The notes beneath the pieces are model-generated. The model had not been told where the DNA came from and did not search any database. It saw only the letters and a program-made list of their open reading frames with translations. The translations under genes and the position numbers were made by a program. A stretch of DNA of 64,000 nucleotides from Tanytarsus gracilentus (Eukaryota > Arthropoda > Insecta > Diptera > Chironomidae), in assembly GCA_038502055.1 (NCBI GenBank), contig JAXRKN010000042.1, forward strand, positions 1,860,001 through 1,924,000, in the 5' to 3' direction. This document shows, in pieces, positions 40,401 through 53,683 of this stretch. Positions within the stretch are counted from its first letter, which is position 1. Each line of letters begins with the position of its first letter.

Positions 40401-42395
40401 GAATTGAAAAGAACGGAATTCGTTTGATGAATGTCTTTCTTCTCTCCTTTCCCCAGTGTATGACGGAAAATAATAAATCAAATGACATTCAAAATCCAAT
40501 GGAATTTCTTTGAATAGCGTTGACTGTGTGTATATAGAGCTCAAGTTCAATGAATAGACACTAATGGTAATGAAATATGAACTGAGTATTTAGATTGCTT
40601 TTTTTTCATATACAACAACAACTAACCGTACAGTAGGGCTTTCGCACTTTTTTGTATGCCTTGTGTCGTGTCTACCGTTTTACAACTTCTTATTGCTGCC
40701 ATTACTTTTCCATCATCATTATTTCATCATCATCAGTTAAGTTGCATAGTTTTCGTCTTTTCTCTCTTCTTAAAGTTCAGAAAATTGTTTATCGCCTCTA
40801 AACGCGTCATTTTACGTGCTGCATTTGTTTTTTTAAAGAAGAAAAGTATTTTGCGACCGATAATTGCCACTTTTCATGTTTTTGAGTGACGGACCGGAAA
40901 GAAATTTAAATACAAAATTTAACATTTTTTACAATTTAATCTTAACGTATTTTTTATTTTTAAATCTTTAAAGAGCTGCTTTAATTTTCAGACTGGGATG
41001 TTTGTAGGATAGTGGCATGAGTGAGAGCCCCCTAAAAACACATCATCGGGCCTTTTCAATCTCTTTCTCTCGCATTTATGACGTTTGTGGTCATCTGTCT
41101 GAGTGCTAAACTATGAAATGTGAATTTCATGACGAGTGAGAGAGAAAGAAATGAAATGAAATGAAATGGAGCTAAACGTCGTCCATTAAATTCCTCTCAT
41201 CTATTTTAGCACGATTTTCTAATTTCTACATTATAGCTCTCAAGCACTGCCATATGCTTCCAAACAGATTATAGTCGAGTCCGCAATTTCGCCTTCTCCA
41301 CCAGCAAAATGTCAAATGTCGAAATGGTATCGGGATCATCATTATAATCTAAGTGTCAAACGTCTCTTCTTCTCTTCGCTCATTGTCTTCACTTAAATTC
41401 CATTCTTAAGTTACCGCCATCGTAAATGCACTTACTTGATGATCAATTCCATAATATTCCACAAAAAGAGAAGCAATTCATCAAGCGAGATGATAATTGC
41501 ATAATCGTGATCTCATTCTTTCTCTTCTTGCACACCTTTTAATTTATGTGTATCAGCCTGTTTTCTGCAGAACCTCCCCCAAGAAAAGCGTTAATAGAAA
41601 AAAATGCTAATTTAAAATTTTTAAATTCTCAAACTCACTCAAAAAATTGCAACTGAAACATGAAAACGAAAATTGAAAAAAAAAATAAAAATTATTAAAT
41701 TGCATTCAGATGAATTTGTGCATGCAATACATACATGACAGTATATGCCACCACAAAAATTATTATGTGCGTCTTAAGGTTCTTTTTTAATGCGATTCCC
41801 ACGATTTTTTTGCGCCGGATCAGAAGTAATGTCGCCGTGGTGCTTCATATGCACATTTGCGGCCGATATAATTTTCCTTCATCATCTCATTCCTGTGTTG
41901 TGGTCATCGTCATCCTTCATTCTATGTAATTTTGAATAAATCACGATCTCTGATGTGCACTGATGATAATGTACAAGCCAACGAATGCGTAATCATCGAG
42001 GGCTTATCTCGTGAGGATGTTTTGCACGCACGAAATTGCGCATTCCATTCTCGGAATATTTTTTAAACAATTTGTTGCAGGTTTGAAAAATATTTCCATT
42101 AAAATGTCATGTCATGTGTTAACGTGACAACTTATGGCGTTGAGAAATTTCGTCATTCATTGGAGTGACAAATAGATTAGTCGTATGGCATGTAAATCTA
42201 ATTTTTAATGCTACCACCGTTTGATCGTGTTCTCGAGACACATGTCACATGTTTTCGTTTTCTCTAGCGTGTGTTATTGGGCCACACACAGTCAGTAGTT
42301 AAATCTGAAACAGTGTTGCTTAATCTTATTTTGTGAATTAACTGAATAGTGGGATGAAATTTTAATTTAATTTAAATTAACTAATTTTTAAATTT
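34498..42395. other. Gene desert, part 2
   Basis: AT-rich unique sequence with no supported gene. It holds a CA microsatellite at about 38449-38471, a B-box-like motif at 37714-37729 and an AACGTATTTT-centred AT island near 40944. Confidence 0.45.
38449..38471. repeat. (CA)n microsatellite
   Basis: About eleven uninterrupted CA units. Confidence 0.9.
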
Positions 42396-42545
42396 AAAAT
42401 CTTTTTTATTTTAACGTATTTTTAAAATTTAAATCATTTTTTATAATAACGTATTTTTAAAATTTAAATCATTTTTTATTTTAACGTATTTTTTTATTTT
42501 AAATTTAAATAAATTTATATTTTCAACGTATTTTTTATATTCAAA
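42396..42545. repeat. 35 bp AT-rich tandem array
   Basis: AACGTATT recurs at 42413, 42448, 42483 and 42525, giving two exact 35 bp steps and one of 42 bp. Between them stands a shared AATTTAAATCATTTTTTAT block. It is a small tandem duplication of a word that is also scattered singly elsewhere in the window. Confidence 0.75.
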
Positions 42546-45500
42546 TTTGTGATTTATGATTTCTTAAAGATTTGCATTTTCCAATCCACATGTGATTCAA
42601 CTCCACGTGTTTTCTTTATGGCTATATAAATATTATTTGCAAAACTCTGTACGCTGAAAAGTCACGGACTATAAATCTTGTTTCAATCACATTTAATTAT
42701 TGTAAAAATTTGTAGCCATTTCAAACACACATCATTCGCTCACGCAGTTAGTAGTTTGTCTGCGTTTAAAGGTCATGAAACAAAATAACATCGGGAGTAT
42801 AATGATCCATTCTAATGATTTCCATCAAGAATCTCCATCATCAATAGACATCAACTGACATCTCCAACCGCGGCAAAATGTATGTACACAGAAAGTACTC
42901 AGAATCATCATAATCTCTTCGTATTGATGGTCATTGGACATTCTGGGGGAGAGAGAGAGTGCTAGAAAGAAGTCTCATTTAAAAATTATTTTTTTCCTCT
43001 CCGTGATTTTTATCTTTCGTCATTTGTCCATTCTTTTGATGCTCGATCTTTCACGAAAATATGCTCAGGCAATTAATCAAAATTATTTGTCGTTTTGTTG
43101 ATGCCTGCATTGATGATCATCTCATCATTGCCCCGTCAAGTTTATGACTTTCTTTCTGACTCTCTCGGTCGAATTCACCTTCGTCTTTGTGTCGTCCACT
43201 GGCTGCGGTTTTTTTTGGGTTCATGTAACTTTTCTTTCAATAACGATGATTTATCATCGCATAAAGTTGCTCTTTTGAATTCTTTCAAATGAAATCATTT
43301 TTTCTCTCGGATGTCTCATCTCTCTTTTTGACTTTTATCTGGTAGCTGCTCGTGATGTGATGTGAGGAGTGAATAATGTTTTGACTTCCAAACGTTTTTG
43401 AATAGATGACCGTCATTCTATTTACATTTTTCCGCACTTTCAACTCGCAATCCAATTCAATTTCAACCCCTTTCTCTCAACTTTTTTTTCTTCTGAATTT
43501 AATCATATGAAAAGGGTCTTCTTCGCATATGATATGGCTTTGCTGTTTTGGACTTTGATGATGGAAAATTTATCGGTAAAATATTCTTCTTTAAATTAAA
43601 TAGCAAAAGTGAGCAGGGCAAAGGGCTTTGTTCATTTTATAAAGTGTCCATTCACATTTGTATTATGCATTTTGATGTTGCTCATCCTTTTATGCTTACT
43701 CTCGGAACAGTCGCATGTTGTTGATGGAATTTGTTACTTTTCATTATCGATACATTTTGCGAAAATAATCAAATGCATGAAGGGATTCAATGTATGGACA
43801 TTTGCTCGATTAGCTCATTTAATTTTTTTTCGATCCATTGAAAATAAAAATCCTGAAATTTTTGGATCAAAATATTTATTTTTCTGGAATTTTTAAAAAT
43901 TTCCTTAAAGCAAAAAAAATGACAAAGAAAGCTCAACTCAATAATTATGTCCGTTCAGACAAATTTATTCGAATGTAAGACACACAAGATTACCAATGAT
44001 TGTCATTTATCACACACCGAAAATCTAGAACACCTTAAAAAAAATCCTAATTGCCTTTTTTTTCTCTCATATATTATATATGTGGAACCAAATTCGTTTG
44101 CCGGCTTTTGTGTGTCGAACATGAAAATCGATTACGATCTCTAACGACGTGCGGAGCTAAGAGACAAAAAAGAATATGAAAAAAAGTGATTTGTTTTATG
44201 GGCTTAACGACGTCATTCGTTCCTTTATTATTAATAATCATCTCCTTTTTCTTTTCTATTTTCATTTCTCTCTTTCCTCATCATAATCATCATCTGGTTG
44301 AGCATTATAATTTTCGGGTATTTTCTATTCAAGAGAAATCTAAATTTTTTGGGACATTTTTTAACGTCGTCTCCAAAACTCGCTGCTCTATTATTAAAAT
44401 TATACAATCATATAAATTTGGAATATAATTGTTAAGAGCACCTCTACACGGTGCATACAATGGACCTCTATTGATTCTTATATGTCCACTTCTATTCATT
44501 CTCGAGGATTGAGGGATGAAATTATGATTATCAAGCTTTTTCTTTATTGTTTTCTTTATATATATTGGAACCGAGTTGAGATGTTCGAAAAAAGGGGCAA
44601 ACGATGAAAGAATAGATGCATAGAGTAACGTACCGGAGGAGAGAAAAAGAGACAATTTAAATTTAATTTTCTAAAAGAGCATGATTACGATCCCCGTAGA
44701 CAGCCGGCAGCTAAATCGGACAACATAAAAATCTACTGGAAGACTTATGAGGCGCAATTATAATTATGTTAAAAAAATTTCTCTTGTGTGATTGAAAAAT
44801 TCCTTTTTCTCATAATTGGATGATAATTTCGATGACATTCTAAAGACGTCTCTTCTTCATTATCTCATTCTCTCTCTTGATTTTTATATTGCTTCAATCC
44901 TTTCTGGGAAAAAAATGATATTAAAAAAATCTAGAACTAAGTGTGAGATTTAATATAAAGAAAAACTTTTTTTTATTGTTTACCGCACATTTTCGTCCTT
45001 CGTCTCTTTCTTTTAACCTGAATCTCTTCGATAATTAATGAAAAATGTGCAACAAAAGAGACGTTAGAATCATAAATGTGAGCAAGCGATGCATCTCGTG
45101 GCGGATGATCGAAAATTCCGAGAAGTGTGAATATCATAAAAGATTGTACTGCAATTAAGATCTCATTCTGCCCTCGAGACATCCACATATGACATTTTAA
45201 AGATTTAAATTTTTTTCCCCGATTTTCGCATTCAGGCGATTAAAAAATTCCAATCTAAAGTAGATGCTTTCAGGTTGTGTCTGCATTCCCTCGAGTTATG
45301 ACTGAGATAAGAAATTAAATGATTAAGTTTTAAAAAGATTTTTTTTGCAGGCTTATGTTTGATTAGATAAATTAATTAGAAATTCGTTTTGAAGCAAATA
45401 AAATTATTTAGGATTAAAATAAGATATGAAAAAATAAATAATTTTAAATTTAATTATTTAAGGTTCGAATCCTTCATTTGAATTAAATAGTATATGATTT

Positions 45501-48500
45501 GAGCGATATCATTTTTTGCTGTGGTCAATTTTTTTTGGAGATTACTGTAAATTTTTTTTCTTCTAAATTTCCATCACCGTGAACAAAGTTCAACCTTTAA
45601 TTTTCCTAAATGTCTCAAATCGCAATTGAAGTTTAAATAAATGGTTTAGGGCGACACATTGCAAAACTTGCTTGTGTCTAACATAATCATCATAATATTT
45701 TTCATACAATATTTCTCAACAACAAGTCAGTTACGGTTTGTTATAAAAATCATTGTTGTGATTTTTCATGGATTTTATATTTTTACATACATCACATTTT
45801 TAAATAAATTTTATGACAGATATCTCAGTCTAAATTTAAATCTTTTTTTTCGCAAATGCGTGTGAAGAATTAAAAGAACTAAAATTAAATTTGAGAGCGA
45901 AAAATTTTCATTGTGTACACATTGCGGAGAAAAGCAGATCACCTTCTCTAATAAATGTCTCATGCGTCATCCACTCTGAAAATTTTCATTCCTCTTTATT
46001 TTCTCCTCACGAACGCAAATATATGCCGCACCGTGATCTTTTTTCTTTGTATACAATGGATGGCAATTAATTTTTTCTTCTTCTCCAAACTTCACTCCTG
46101 TATACATCAGAGGATGAAAAAAAGAATTAAAATTATCATCAAATTTGAGAAGTGAATTCTTTTCCAGTTATTTGTTGATTGAAATTGAACGCATGTTCCT
46201 CGTTAAAGTGACTCGTGCTGCCCATTTTGAGAAAATCGGGCAACACTTTTGAGAGCGATCGACCGAATCCAGTCCCATAAACTTTTCATCACACGACTCT
46301 AAAATTCAAACGGCGATGTATGGCCACATCGAAATCACCTCATATGCTTCATGGCACGCTACTTACTACCTTAGCGGCAGCACCCAGTTTTTTTTGCCTG
46401 TTCAATTTTCATTTTCTTTGTAAATAGTTTACTCTCTCGTCGAAATAAGTCGATGATTGATTAATAACATTTTTCTTTATGAATTTCTCACCTCGTACAT
46501 TCACTCACCTGCGAAAGGGAGAGAGAGAGAGAGTTAATACACACGAGTATTTGGGGGAAGAGTACGGCATATATTTTAATAATCAGCAAACGACAAATGG
46601 TTTTGAACTTTTTTACTTTCAAGTCGTTGAAACTCGAAACCTATTGTAATTGCTCTCGATTTTTGTGTAAAAATAATTAAATAAGGAATTTTAATCAAAT
46701 TTCAGCCGATTTCTTTAAATAAAGAAAATTAAAAAAAAATGTAAAAAGAGTAATAATCAAGATCTCATTTTTTTTAAATTTAGGATTTGAACCTTGTGCA
46801 TATAAATTTTCTATTCAATTATTTTCGAAGATTTAAAGTAAAACAATTTTTTTACTCATCACGCTACAAACCCTTTTAAAACCTCAAAACCACTCTCAAT
46901 GCTTTCTAGAAAATTTGCGTGACTTGCACTAAATCTTCATTACTTAACCCAACTTCCACGTCAGCTAAAGTGTTGGAAAAAATCTCTCTTTCTTTAATTA
47001 ATTGAATCAAATTAAAAACAATTAAATCGCGTATATTCGAATGATAATTGATGCGTGCCGCATCGACGGGGTGAGGCGATTGAATAATTGATGAATGTTT
47101 CACTCGCTCACTATCGTGACTTTAATTAATATTTCTTTATATTGTGATAAGGCCAAATTTTAATGCGACTACTGGTGTACAAATGCGTTTTTGATTAACA
47201 AGTTTCTTTATATTGCTCAATTTGGGGCAATATTTATTGCCACTTTGGACTCTTTAGACTACCGCTGCTACTACTGCTGTTTTTTATTTCCCTCAAGAAG
47301 AAAAAAATAATAATTATGTTGATATCTCAATTTTTAAACACACAAAAATGTCTGCTTTTTCGACCGAATGGCTTTAATAGAGATTATTACAGTATTTTAT
47401 GTCTTCTAATATTTCGAGTCGAAAATAAAATATTAAAGTGTTCAATGGTCTTAAAATAAATTTTTCGAACGCGTGCGCATTTGAACTTTTCGCTATTAAA
47501 GTTGCAAGTCGAAACTTTGACTAGAAATTCTTCAAAGTCTTTTGTCACTTTTAATATATGAAGGCGTGAGCGCTTCTTACATTGGGGACGCCCCAAATGC
47601 GCAAATATGACGCAAGGACAAATTTATTGGTGACATTTATTTTTTTCTTTTAGTTTCGTAGCCAATGGAAGCGATTTCGCTTATTTACTCCGATCGTCGT
47701 CAGCACGAGAGATCTAGCTATAGCTCATATAAATTCGCAATGTCACAGAGCTTTAATTTCCTTCGAAAAGCTAGGATGAAAATTCTGTGTGTGCTATATG
47801 CTCAAAGTTATTCACATAAAGATATTTTTTCTCATCCGAGAGCAACTCATACACACTAAGACCTTCTTCTTCTTGCTCAACACATTTTCAGCAGCTCGAG
47901 AGAAATGTTGCGTCGATGTTGCTCTCTCGAATGAAACATGCGAGAGACCTTGTTAAAAATTTCCCATTAAATTCTTATTGGAACTCAACTAAAGCTTTTT
48001 TTGCAAAGAAAAAAAAATCTATAATCGTACGAGTGCAGCTTGATTAAAAATTGTAATATGTGAAAAAAAAGTTTTATCCAATTTCACAGCGGTGCGCAAA
48101 ATTAACTTTAATTTTGGTTAACTCTCTATCCTAATATTGATGAAAAATAATCAACCCGTCGCCCCTATATGCGAGCATGTGTTTCCGAGAATTCGGTTTT
48201 GAAGAAACCAGTGAGAAAAATAAATTTATGAGATAAAAAAAAATTTAATTTATTTTTAAAAAATAAAAAACGAAGGAGATACTTTATTAGAATTTTTCCA
48301 ATTCTATTTTAGGATTCGAACCTAAATTTTGTGATTTTTTTTATTGTAAATTTTCTCCTTAACATTTAAATCAATTTAAAAATCTTTTTATTAAATTTCC
48401 AACTGGTAGCACCAGCAAAAAATCTGAATATTTCTCACCAGCCGGTCTAAAATCAGTCTGTTACCAGTCGATCAGTTCGCGCGGATTTTTTTTTCAGCGA

Positions 48501-48868
48501 ACTCGTGGGATTTTTGAAGCCTCATAGGGAGAAAGAAATAAATCACAATAGATAGTATATGAAGGAGAAGAAAAAATCATAAAAGCGACAGTCGCGAGGA
48601 GGCAAAAGCCAAATAATTAATAACTCGTTCGTTACCATACGCGATACATTCTCATAAGTGAAGGCTTATGGTGGAGAAGAAAATTATGATTTCCCTTGTC
48701 TTTACTGACTTTAATGAAGGAATGGAGAGAGAGAAGTGCGATGATGAAAGTCTTTAAAGGCATTTTCTGAGTGATGAGAATGTTACATGATGCCGTGTAC
48801 GATATTTACAGCAAAATCAATATTTTAAGTATCTCATGAAAACGGAATAACATAATTCTTGGCTGCTC
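42546..48868. other. Gene desert, part 3
   Basis: No supported gene. A short GA run lies at 46519-46533. Three B-box-like motifs cluster at 45461, 46782 and 48311. Short ORFs here resemble no protein I know. Confidence 0.45.
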
Positions 48869-48869
48869 C

Positions 48870-48930
<61 letters not shown>
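48869..48930. repeat. (CA)n microsatellite, about 31 units
   Basis: A 60 bp uninterrupted CA dinucleotide run, the longest pure microsatellite in the window and likely length-polymorphic. Confidence 0.95.
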
Positions 48931-48932
<2 letters not shown>

Positions 48933-51900
48933 AGCCGAAAAGCTCGCTTACACGCCATAGTGAGATGCATATGTGCCCATAATAATTAACACCTTGTTAA
49001 AACTTATACAAATTTATAATATTTCATTGTAACTTATCGTCTAGTCGGACGGTGCAGACCATCTAGGGAAGAGAGAAGGAGGTGATAATAAAATTAAGCG
49101 AATTATTCGTCACACTGCTTAAATCTTTCATAATAAAATGTATGAGAAATAGCTATGAGAAATGGTTATTGGCTCTCGTTGGTTGTCTGGTCAATTAGAA
49201 AGAAATTTAATGGAGAGAACATTTCTTCATCCATCTCGTGCTGTGTGTGTGGCTATTTTCATTTACCTTATCGAATCATCTCATAATTTGACTTTGAGAG
49301 AGAAAAAAGCCACTAAACTTTATTTCCCTAATAATTTTGCAATTATAAGTGTGGATGTGGTCGATGGATTGAAACCAATCGTCAAAAAATAAGAGAGATG
49401 TTATTACATCAAACAAGCCATCAAATTATTGAATAATAAAATTTTTAGAGTTTTATTTCTTCACGTTTTGCGGGGCGACAGGAAGTGATTTTTCGAATGT
49501 TATTCGCTCGCGCATGAGATTTTACTCGAGAGATGCCCATTTACTCGTAAATGCTTTAAAACTCTTTTAATGATGGTGATTAATGAAACATATGGCAAAA
49601 TAAATTAATTAGATAAGTTAGTCGAATTTTTTTTCCATCGCGTCTTCTTAAATCGTCAATTCTTCTCTCGATTGACGACGCCTCAAGTGAATGAATGATG
49701 ATTTTTGATTGACTATAGTCGTTTGAGCGTTCTCATTTGAAAGATTGGGTGGGGATTGTTTGACCAGTGGGGGACATGCGAAAAATGGGAGGATGTTTAA
49801 TGTGCAAGTGACATTTTTTATAAAAATATGAACGAGGTATCAAAATGCTTAAAAATATGTTAAACATTAAAAAATAAATAGCGGAGCTAAAATTAATAAT
49901 TTCAAAAACTTTAACCTCATATTTAATTTCAAATTTTAAATCTAAACTTTATTAAAAAGTCTGACAATTTCTTAAGTGCACTAAATCGTGTCATTTTTAA
50001 TCCCCAGAACATCTCTCGAGTTGAAGCCGAATGCCATACGAATCATATATACTGAAAATTTTTAATAATAGAATTAGTCATCTGAAAATGCTCCATTTAA
50101 ACGATATTTTTACTATCGCTACACATTTTTTCCACTCTACACACTCACTATATACAAATTTAAATACACACGCAGAATTGAGAGATCTCTAAAAATAATT
50201 ACAAGTGCTTATAGAAGCCATATGGCCGCGCCGAGTAAAGTGAAAGAGATTATTTAGATTGTTAGGTGCAATACTTTTATTTAATGAATTTTTCTTCAAA
50301 ATTATTTCTCGCGAGAGTTCAAGAAACTTATTCAAGAGTTTGAAATGACATAAATTTGATAGACAACAAAAAGTGCATTAATAGAGAGGAGTCAGACACG
50401 GATTTTTTGATTTAAAATTTTAAAAACGTTACGAAAATTTAAATCTCGACTGAACAATTTTTTTAAAGTTAACGGTCAAAAAATATTCATGTCTGACTCC
50501 TCTTTCGAGTAATGCTCATTATTTAACGGATGTATCAAACGAGATCTAATATATCATCTTAAGTGACCTTCCAAAAAGAACTAGACACACATTGAGAGAG
50601 ACCATCAATTCACACATGTACGCAATCTCATCAATGGCCGCGACTAATTTATCAATTCCTCCTCGCCATGATTGAAGAGCGAATAAAAAACGTCTCACGA
50701 CATGTCTCTTCGACGCAGCAGATTGGAACGTCATCATTAGCGATCCAACAATTCATGACCAAAAAAAAATAAAATGTAAAGATTGCTTATTTCCAATTCC
50801 CATAAACGCCCCGCGATCTCTTCTTCTCTTTCGCTGAGAATGGACGCACAGAACAAGAGAAGAGCGTTAAGAAAAGAAATATATGTCAAAATGATATATC
50901 AAATTCATGTCTCTTTTTTTTTATTTCTCATTTTACAGAGTCGTATCGGAAATTCATGATCATCGTCATAATAAATAAGGTACGAATGTTTTTGTATCGA
51001 TTTGAAATTAAAAATTTATGAGAAGGAAGCCGCACTCTCGACTCTGGCTGTCTCTCTCTCGCCGATTGCCTTTTTTTCGTTGCTGTCGTCGTCGCCCGTT
51101 CAAAAAGAAAAGACATGAAATTATAGAAATTATCAAATTGACAGACTTGAAAGGCTTGCGTGATATTATTTTTATATTCTCTCTCTCCAGTCAGTGCTTG
51201 AAAGAGTGTTTCGATATAAATTAAATAAAATTACTATTCTGTGAACACTTTTATTGGACAAAATCGATTATCACGCAGTGACGACGCTTGAAGGAAAATA
51301 TTTTTGTATTTTCTGCTGAAATTTGTTTGGACCTCCATTTATGGGATGATCGTAAGTTGACATGGTTAAGTTATTTGTTGGAAGGTAATTATATGTGTTG
51401 GACACACTTAAAGTGACCGTTAAAATGTTTTTTTGAATTAATGTCATTTGAAGTGGTGAAAAAATTTAATTGTTGTAGCTTAAAAAATTAAGTCACAAAT
51501 TTTTAATTTTTTAAAACAAAATTTTCAAAATTTAAAAATCCATTTAAAAAATTAAAATTTAAAAAAAAAATTCAAAACCACTGCATCAAATAAATTAATC
51601 TCAAAATCTACATTTTTCTGCTTGCCTAATTTACACTCCATAGATCGATAGATGAAGTGACACAAAAAGCATCTCGTTAACTGATCATTCATTGCCATCG
51701 AGTAAAAAAAATCAAAGTTAGTAGCAAAACACATTTACTCTCAATAACAAAATAAACCGAAATGTCTCGAGCGTTGACAGATGAAATTTAATGTCTTTTT
51801 CACATTAATCACTATCACTTCATTTGATGAGCGAGTGGAGTGAACGTTACATTCGTTTGATTTTTATTCGATTTTTTCAGCTTCCATTATTGACCTAATT

Positions 51901-52085
51901 AAATGCTTGACGGCTGTGCACGATAGGAATGTTTGCAATGTCTCTGTGTGAGAAATTGAACGTGGAAAAATTATTAGTTTGGTCACAAAGTAAAATTTAT
52001 AAAATATTTAGAAAAACCGTTAAAATTTTCGAATTTAAATAAAAAATGTTTCAAAACACGTGGTTTGCCGTACTGTAAGATGTAT
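48931..52085. other. Gene desert, part 4
   Basis: No supported gene. It contains the hairpin element at 50374-50516, annotated separately, and several AT islands with an AACGG/CCGTT core. Confidence 0.45.
50374..50516. mobile_element. 143 bp hairpin MITE-like element
   Basis: The ends are imperfect inverted repeats: left GCATTA..AGAGGAGTCAGACA, then GATTTTTTGA; the right end read on the opposite strand is GCATTA..AGAGGAGTCAGACA, then ATTTTTTGA. The interior is almost pure AT with an AACG core on each side. No target duplication is evident. Size and structure suit a MITE or a foldback remnant. Confidence 0.6.
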
Positions 52086-52093
52086 TGAGTATT

Positions 52094-52200
52094 TTGGGGC
52101 CTTTAGGGAGCCTTGGGGCTTTGGGAGCTTGGGGCTTTTAGGAGTCTTTTTGGGAGCTTTTAGGGAGCCTCTGGGAAGCCTTGGGGAAGAGGGTGGGTTT
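52094..52200. repeat. G-rich degenerate minisatellite
   Basis: Variants of GGGAGC(C/T)TT and GGGGCTTT repeat about ten times in roughly 107 bp, which is unusually G-rich for this AT-rich window. Confidence 0.7.
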
Positions 52201-52310
52201 TGGTGGCTTCTTAGATGTTGACTTCCGTGGTTGAAATATAAATGAGCTTGAAGAAAAATTTTTGCTTATATATGAAAAATTGGAGGCTTGGAATCATTTT
52301 AGAGAAGTTA

Positions 52311-52448
52311 TTTCTTTTTCTGTTCCTTTTTTTTCCTTTTCTTTTTCCTTTCCTCTGTTTTTTCCTTTCCTTTTCTTCTTTCCTTTTCTGTTCCTTTTCC
52401 TTTGTTCCTTTTTCTGTTCCTTTTCCTCTTTCCTTTTCCTTGTTCCCT
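52311..52448. repeat. Polypyrimidine tract of TTCCTTTT-type units
   Basis: About 138 bp of nearly pure C/T on the + strand, broken by a few G residues in CTGTTCC. It abuts the first copy of the hairpin-ended element. The apparent ORFs across it are Phe/Ser or Lys/Glu homopolymer artefacts. Confidence 0.85.
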
Positions 52449-52452
52449 GAAC

Positions 52453-52728
52453 CAATTCCTGGTAAATTACGAGTTCAACGATACCCATTAAGCCATATAA
52501 GAGAAAATTTGTATGAAAAATGGCATTATGGCGGTCCGTGGCCGCCTATGTCATGACCCAAAAAATTCAAAAATGGGCTAATATAGACCAACGCCTCCTC
52601 TGGCGAAAACTAGAAGTCTCTAGCTGGTCCAGGGGCCGATATCTCGAAGGAACGGACAGACAGACGGACAGACGACGGAAATACGAGCATATAAGCGTTA
52701 CCACACTTTGTGTGGGTTACGCTAAAAA
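52453..52728. mobile_element. Hairpin-ended element, copy 1 (short)
   Basis: It shares with the right end of copy 2 a block beginning GAGTTCAACGATACCCAT, then ATATAAGAGAAAATTTGT, then CTGGCGAAAACTAGAAGTC and TCTAGCTGGTCCAGGG, then a GACAGACGGACAGACG tract and GAGCATATAAGCG. The tail is a near-palindrome at 52695-52722 (GCGTTACCACAC and GTGTGGGTTACGC) followed by TAAAAA. No coding capacity. Class unknown. Confidence 0.65.
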
Positions 52729-53683
52729 TTTATTTTTTAAAATTGTGACGGAATTTTTAAAATTCACCCCATTACTGGTTGAAATCATAAATAATTGATT
52801 TCGTATATTTTTCACAACATTCAAATTTCTGTAAGCCAATTTTTACAACATCGAAATTTACTAAATTATTTCCAAGTCACCGAATGTTAAAACATTTCAT
52901 TGTACTTTTCACATCAGTGATTACAAAATAGAATTTTCCTTTTAATGTCATTCCAGTACAGTTTGTATAGTTATCACTGATATGCCCTTGAGCAAACAGC
53001 ACATAACTAGCTCTCGAATATGTTTAGAAAGTTCTGATTCTGAGTGAGATTGCGGAGTGGATGCATAAGAAGAAAATTTCTTTCGAGGCGCTTTTCAGAG
53101 TGCTTCTTATGAAGTTTAAGGTTAATTTGCCGGCAAATTGATTTTTTTCTTTTCATCAACTGCAAGTTGAACGAGCGGCAGCATAGGCGCGAGAGAGTGA
53201 GGCTTCACATAATATTATGACGTAATAAATTTTACTGGCATAAACCGGTTAATTATTGCACTACCAGAAAAGCACCGAGTGCGAGTGTTTTGGCTGCTTA
53301 AGCTTCATGATTTATTGCTCTTTTATTCGCATGAAAAAACTGCGCTGATTATTCGGCAAAAAGTCTTAATCACCTCGCGATGTTCTAAAAAATTCACTTC
53401 GACATTCACGAATTGTTGCATAAATGTGCCCAATGTGGCGTAGTTTGCAATCTCTGACAGTGAACGAATAATTAACAAGTACAATACCGTGAGAAAAGTA
53501 TTTATTCAATCACTGCAAATCAGCCGTTCTCGAAAAAAAATAATTCAACAACCTTAGAGGTCTCATTTAAGGCCTGTCAGACGAAAAAAAAATGTTTCAA
53601 AACCCACACGTGGGTGTTGCCGCGTAACCCAATTGTAACAGATCAGTGTTTGAAAATCAAGTGCATAAAAAATGAGTTTAAGT
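52729..53683. other. Sequence between the two element copies
   Basis: About 950 bp without a gene. At about 53622-53631 it holds GCGTAACCCA, the inverted complement of the TGGGTTACGC that ends copy 2. The true left end of copy 2 may therefore be here rather than at the array. Confidence 0.35.

Noticed and set aside
44690..44740. Possible tRNA-like stretch (GATCCCCGTAGACAGCCGG)
   Set aside because: It does not fold into a cloverleaf by eye and lacks a B box.
46906..47103. Minus-strand ORF with a fairly protein-like tail (LADVEVGLSNEDLVQ)
   Set aside because: 65 codons only, not part of any recognisable protein, and no convincing linked exon. It could be an exon remnant but cannot be supported.
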